DNA from: Dermatophilus congolensis
Lineage (GTDB): Bacteria; Actinomycetota; Actinomycetes; Actinomycetales; Dermatophilaceae
DNA: 64,000 nt
Assembly (NCBI RefSeq): GCF_900187045.1
Contig: NZ_LT906453.1
Span: 124,001-188,000, forward strand
Direction: 5' to 3'
Of the stretch, positions 62,838-64,000 are shown in pieces; the first letter of the stretch is position 1, and the number at the start of each line of letters is the position of its first letter. The position numbers and the translations under genes are program-made. The notes beneath the pieces are model-generated. The model did no database searches. It was given only the letters and a program-made list of their open reading frames with translations, and was not told where the DNA came from.

Positions 62838-64000
62838 ATGCAGTCGTTGGCCTCGATCACCCCGCCCATTGCTCTTGGAGCTCTTGACGGTCGTTACCGT
62901 CCTGCCGTTGCGCCTTTGGTTGATTACCTGTCGGAGGCGGCGTTGAACCGCACGCGGGTGCAGGTTGAGGTGGAGTGGTTTATTCATTTACTTGCTGATC
63001 GTGTTGTTCCGGGTACTCGTGAGTTGAGTGCGGGGGAACGTGATGGTTTGCGCGCTCTGGTTGATGAGTTCTCTGCGGTGGATATTGCGGAGTTGGGTGA
63101 GATTGAGCGTGAAACTGTTCATGATGTGAAGGCGGTGGAGTATTTCATTAAGCGTCGGCTTCCGGAGATTTTGGAAGGTGGCGCTGATGAGGCGGCACGG
63201 TTGGGTGAGCTTGTGCATTTCTGTTGCACGAGTGAAGACATCAATAACTTGTGTTATGCGTTGATGGTTCGTGGTGCCATGTCGAATGTGTGGTTGCCGA
63301 AGGCTAATGAGTTGGTGGACTTGTTGGCTTCTCTTGCTGATGGGTTGTCGGATCAGCCGTTGTTGGCGCATACGCATGGTCAGCCGGCTACGCCGACGAC
63401 GATGGGTAAGGAGATTGCGGTTACTGCGCATCGTCTTCGTCGTCAGTTGCGTCGTATTGAGGCGGCGGAGTATTTGGGTAAGTTGAATGGCGCTACGGGG
63501 ACGTATGGGGCGCATGTGGCTGCGGTGCCGGGGGCTGATTGGCCGAAGGTTTCGCGTTCGTTTGTTGAGGGTGTTTTGGGGTTGACCTGGAATCCGTTGA
63601 CGACGCAGATCGAGTCGCATGATTGGCAGTCTGAGTTGTATGACGATGTGGCGCGTTTTAACACGATTCTGCATGCGGCATGTGTGGATGTGTGGACGTA
63701 CATTTCGAAGGGGTATTTCGCGCAGGTGCGTGGTCAGGGAACGGTGGGTTCTTCGACGATGCCTCATAAGGTGAATCCGATTCGTTTTGAGAATGCTGAG
63801 GCGAATCTTGAGGTGTCGAATTCTCTTCTTAATGTGTTGAGTTCGACGTTGATTGAGTCGCGTTTGCAGCGGGATCTGACGGATTCGTCGATGCAGCGCA
63901 ATATTGGTACTGCATTGGGGCACAGTGTTTTGGCTTTGGATAATGTGCTTCGCGGTTTGAATGGTTTGGATGCGGTTCCGGAAGCGATGTTGGCTGATCT
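62838..64000 (+). CDS. purB: Adenylosuccinate lyase, 3' end outside the window
   Basis: The first 387 codons of purB; the gene runs past 64000. It begins MQSLASITPPIALGALDGRY, has the substrate-binding HFCCTSEDINN and HTHGQPATPTTMGKE blocks, and the fumarase-superfamily signature GSSTMPHKVNP at about residue 300. It cleaves adenylosuccinate and SAICAR in purine synthesis, releasing fumarate. The family is of about 430-480 residues, so about 50-90 residues are missing. Confidence 0.95.
   Translation, partial: MQSLASITPPIALGALDGRYRPAVAPLVDYLSEAALNRTRVQVEVEWFIHLLADRVVPGTRELSAGERDGLRALVDEFSAVDIAELGEIERETVHDVKAVEYFIKRRLPEILEGGADEAARLGELVHFCCTSEDINNLCYALMVRGAMSNVWLPKANELVDLLASLADGLSDQPLLAHTHGQPATPTTMGKEIAVTAHRLRRQLRRIEAAEYLGKLNGATGTYGAHVAAVPGADWPKVSRSFVEGVLGLTWNPLTTQIESHDWQSELYDDVARFNTILHAACVDVWTYISKGYFAQVRGQGTVGSSTMPHKVNPIRFENAEANLEVSNSLLNVLSSTLIESRLQRDLTDSSMQRNIGTALGHSVLALDNVLRGLNGLDAVPEAMLAD

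Noticed and set aside
62988-63923. Minus-strand 311-codon frame opposite purB
   Set aside because: purB is certain from conserved motifs; the opposite frame is Arg/Ile/Thr-rich with no similarity.
1-64000. CRISPR array, tRNA or rRNA genes
   Set aside because: No regularly spaced repeats and no tRNA cloverleaf or rRNA segments were seen on reading; a tRNA scan was not possible here.

Overview
The window is chromosomal DNA from a high-GC Gram-positive actinobacterium. Support comes from actinobacterial families (DUF4235, DUF4921, PknG-type kinase, NifU-like protein behind FeoAB), a DtxR/IdeR-type iron box, many GTG starts, ATGA/GTGA overlaps inside operons, and short actinobacterial-style FeoA and CydA. 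A Micrococcales member, perhaps near Dermatophilaceae, is a guess. I saw no rRNA, tRNA, CRISPR array or transposase.

Layout. 0-15.9 kb: mostly stand-alone housekeeping genes: MFS exporter, DUF4921 protein, CPBP protease, MarR regulator with an ABC-2/YhgE-like membrane protein, PhzF, DUF4235, an S51 peptidase homologue lacking its serine, polysaccharide deacetylase, AI-2E-type permease, NAD-dependent epimerase, radical SAM/SPASM protein, MobA-like transferase, quinone oxidoreductase. 15.9-19.5 kb: a four-gene ABC exporter operon. 19.6-25.5 kb: pyruvate phosphate dikinase, M18 aminopeptidase, a lipoprotein, a DUF2249-like protein. 25.6-31.5 kb: Cys-containing HTH regulator, CBS-BON protein, a second AI-2E-type permease, and the feoA-feoB-nifU-like iron operon behind an iron box. 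31.7-39.7 kb: an ArgE-like deacetylase, then a minus-strand locus (histidine kinase, response regulator, organophosphate:Pi-type MFS antiporter, and a three-gene binding-protein ABC importer) that looks like a sugar-phosphate sensing and uptake system. 39.9-40.2 kb: remnant of a YczE-like membrane protein gene.

41.1-54.0 kb is the most interesting region: a tightly coupled plus-strand operon for a TelA protein, an XpaC-like protein, a CbxX/CfqX AAA ATPase, a GlnX-like four-helix membrane protein, a coiled-coil protein, a PknG-type kinase, a PP2C phosphatase, a vWA protein and an FHA protein. Kinase, phosphatase and FHA protein carry related YCxxCG zinc-ribbon modules, suggesting one phosphosignalling complex. 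This combines parts of the mycobacterial PknG/GlnX pathway with the vWA-PP2C-kinase triad known from tellurium-resistance-type stress systems, but no TerD protein is visible here. Between kinase and phosphatase lies a foreign 1.8 kb insert with an MFS drug-efflux-type gene, flanked by perfect 354-bp direct repeats of the kinase/phosphatase junction, so both operon genes remain intact.

54.2-60.3 kb: cydAB and cydDC for cytochrome bd oxidase and its ABC exporter, with a 20-bp palindrome upstream. 60.3-64.0 kb: a secreted alpha/beta-hydrolase peptidase, a small membrane protein, and the 5' part of purB cut by the window end.

Two genome-wide traits stand out. Many operons end in long, perfect, GC-rich hairpins (up to a 50-bp palindrome). 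Strand composition also switches in multi-kilobase blocks between G+T-rich and A+C-rich independently of gene direction, with the switches falling inside genes (argE-like gene, feoB, cydC).
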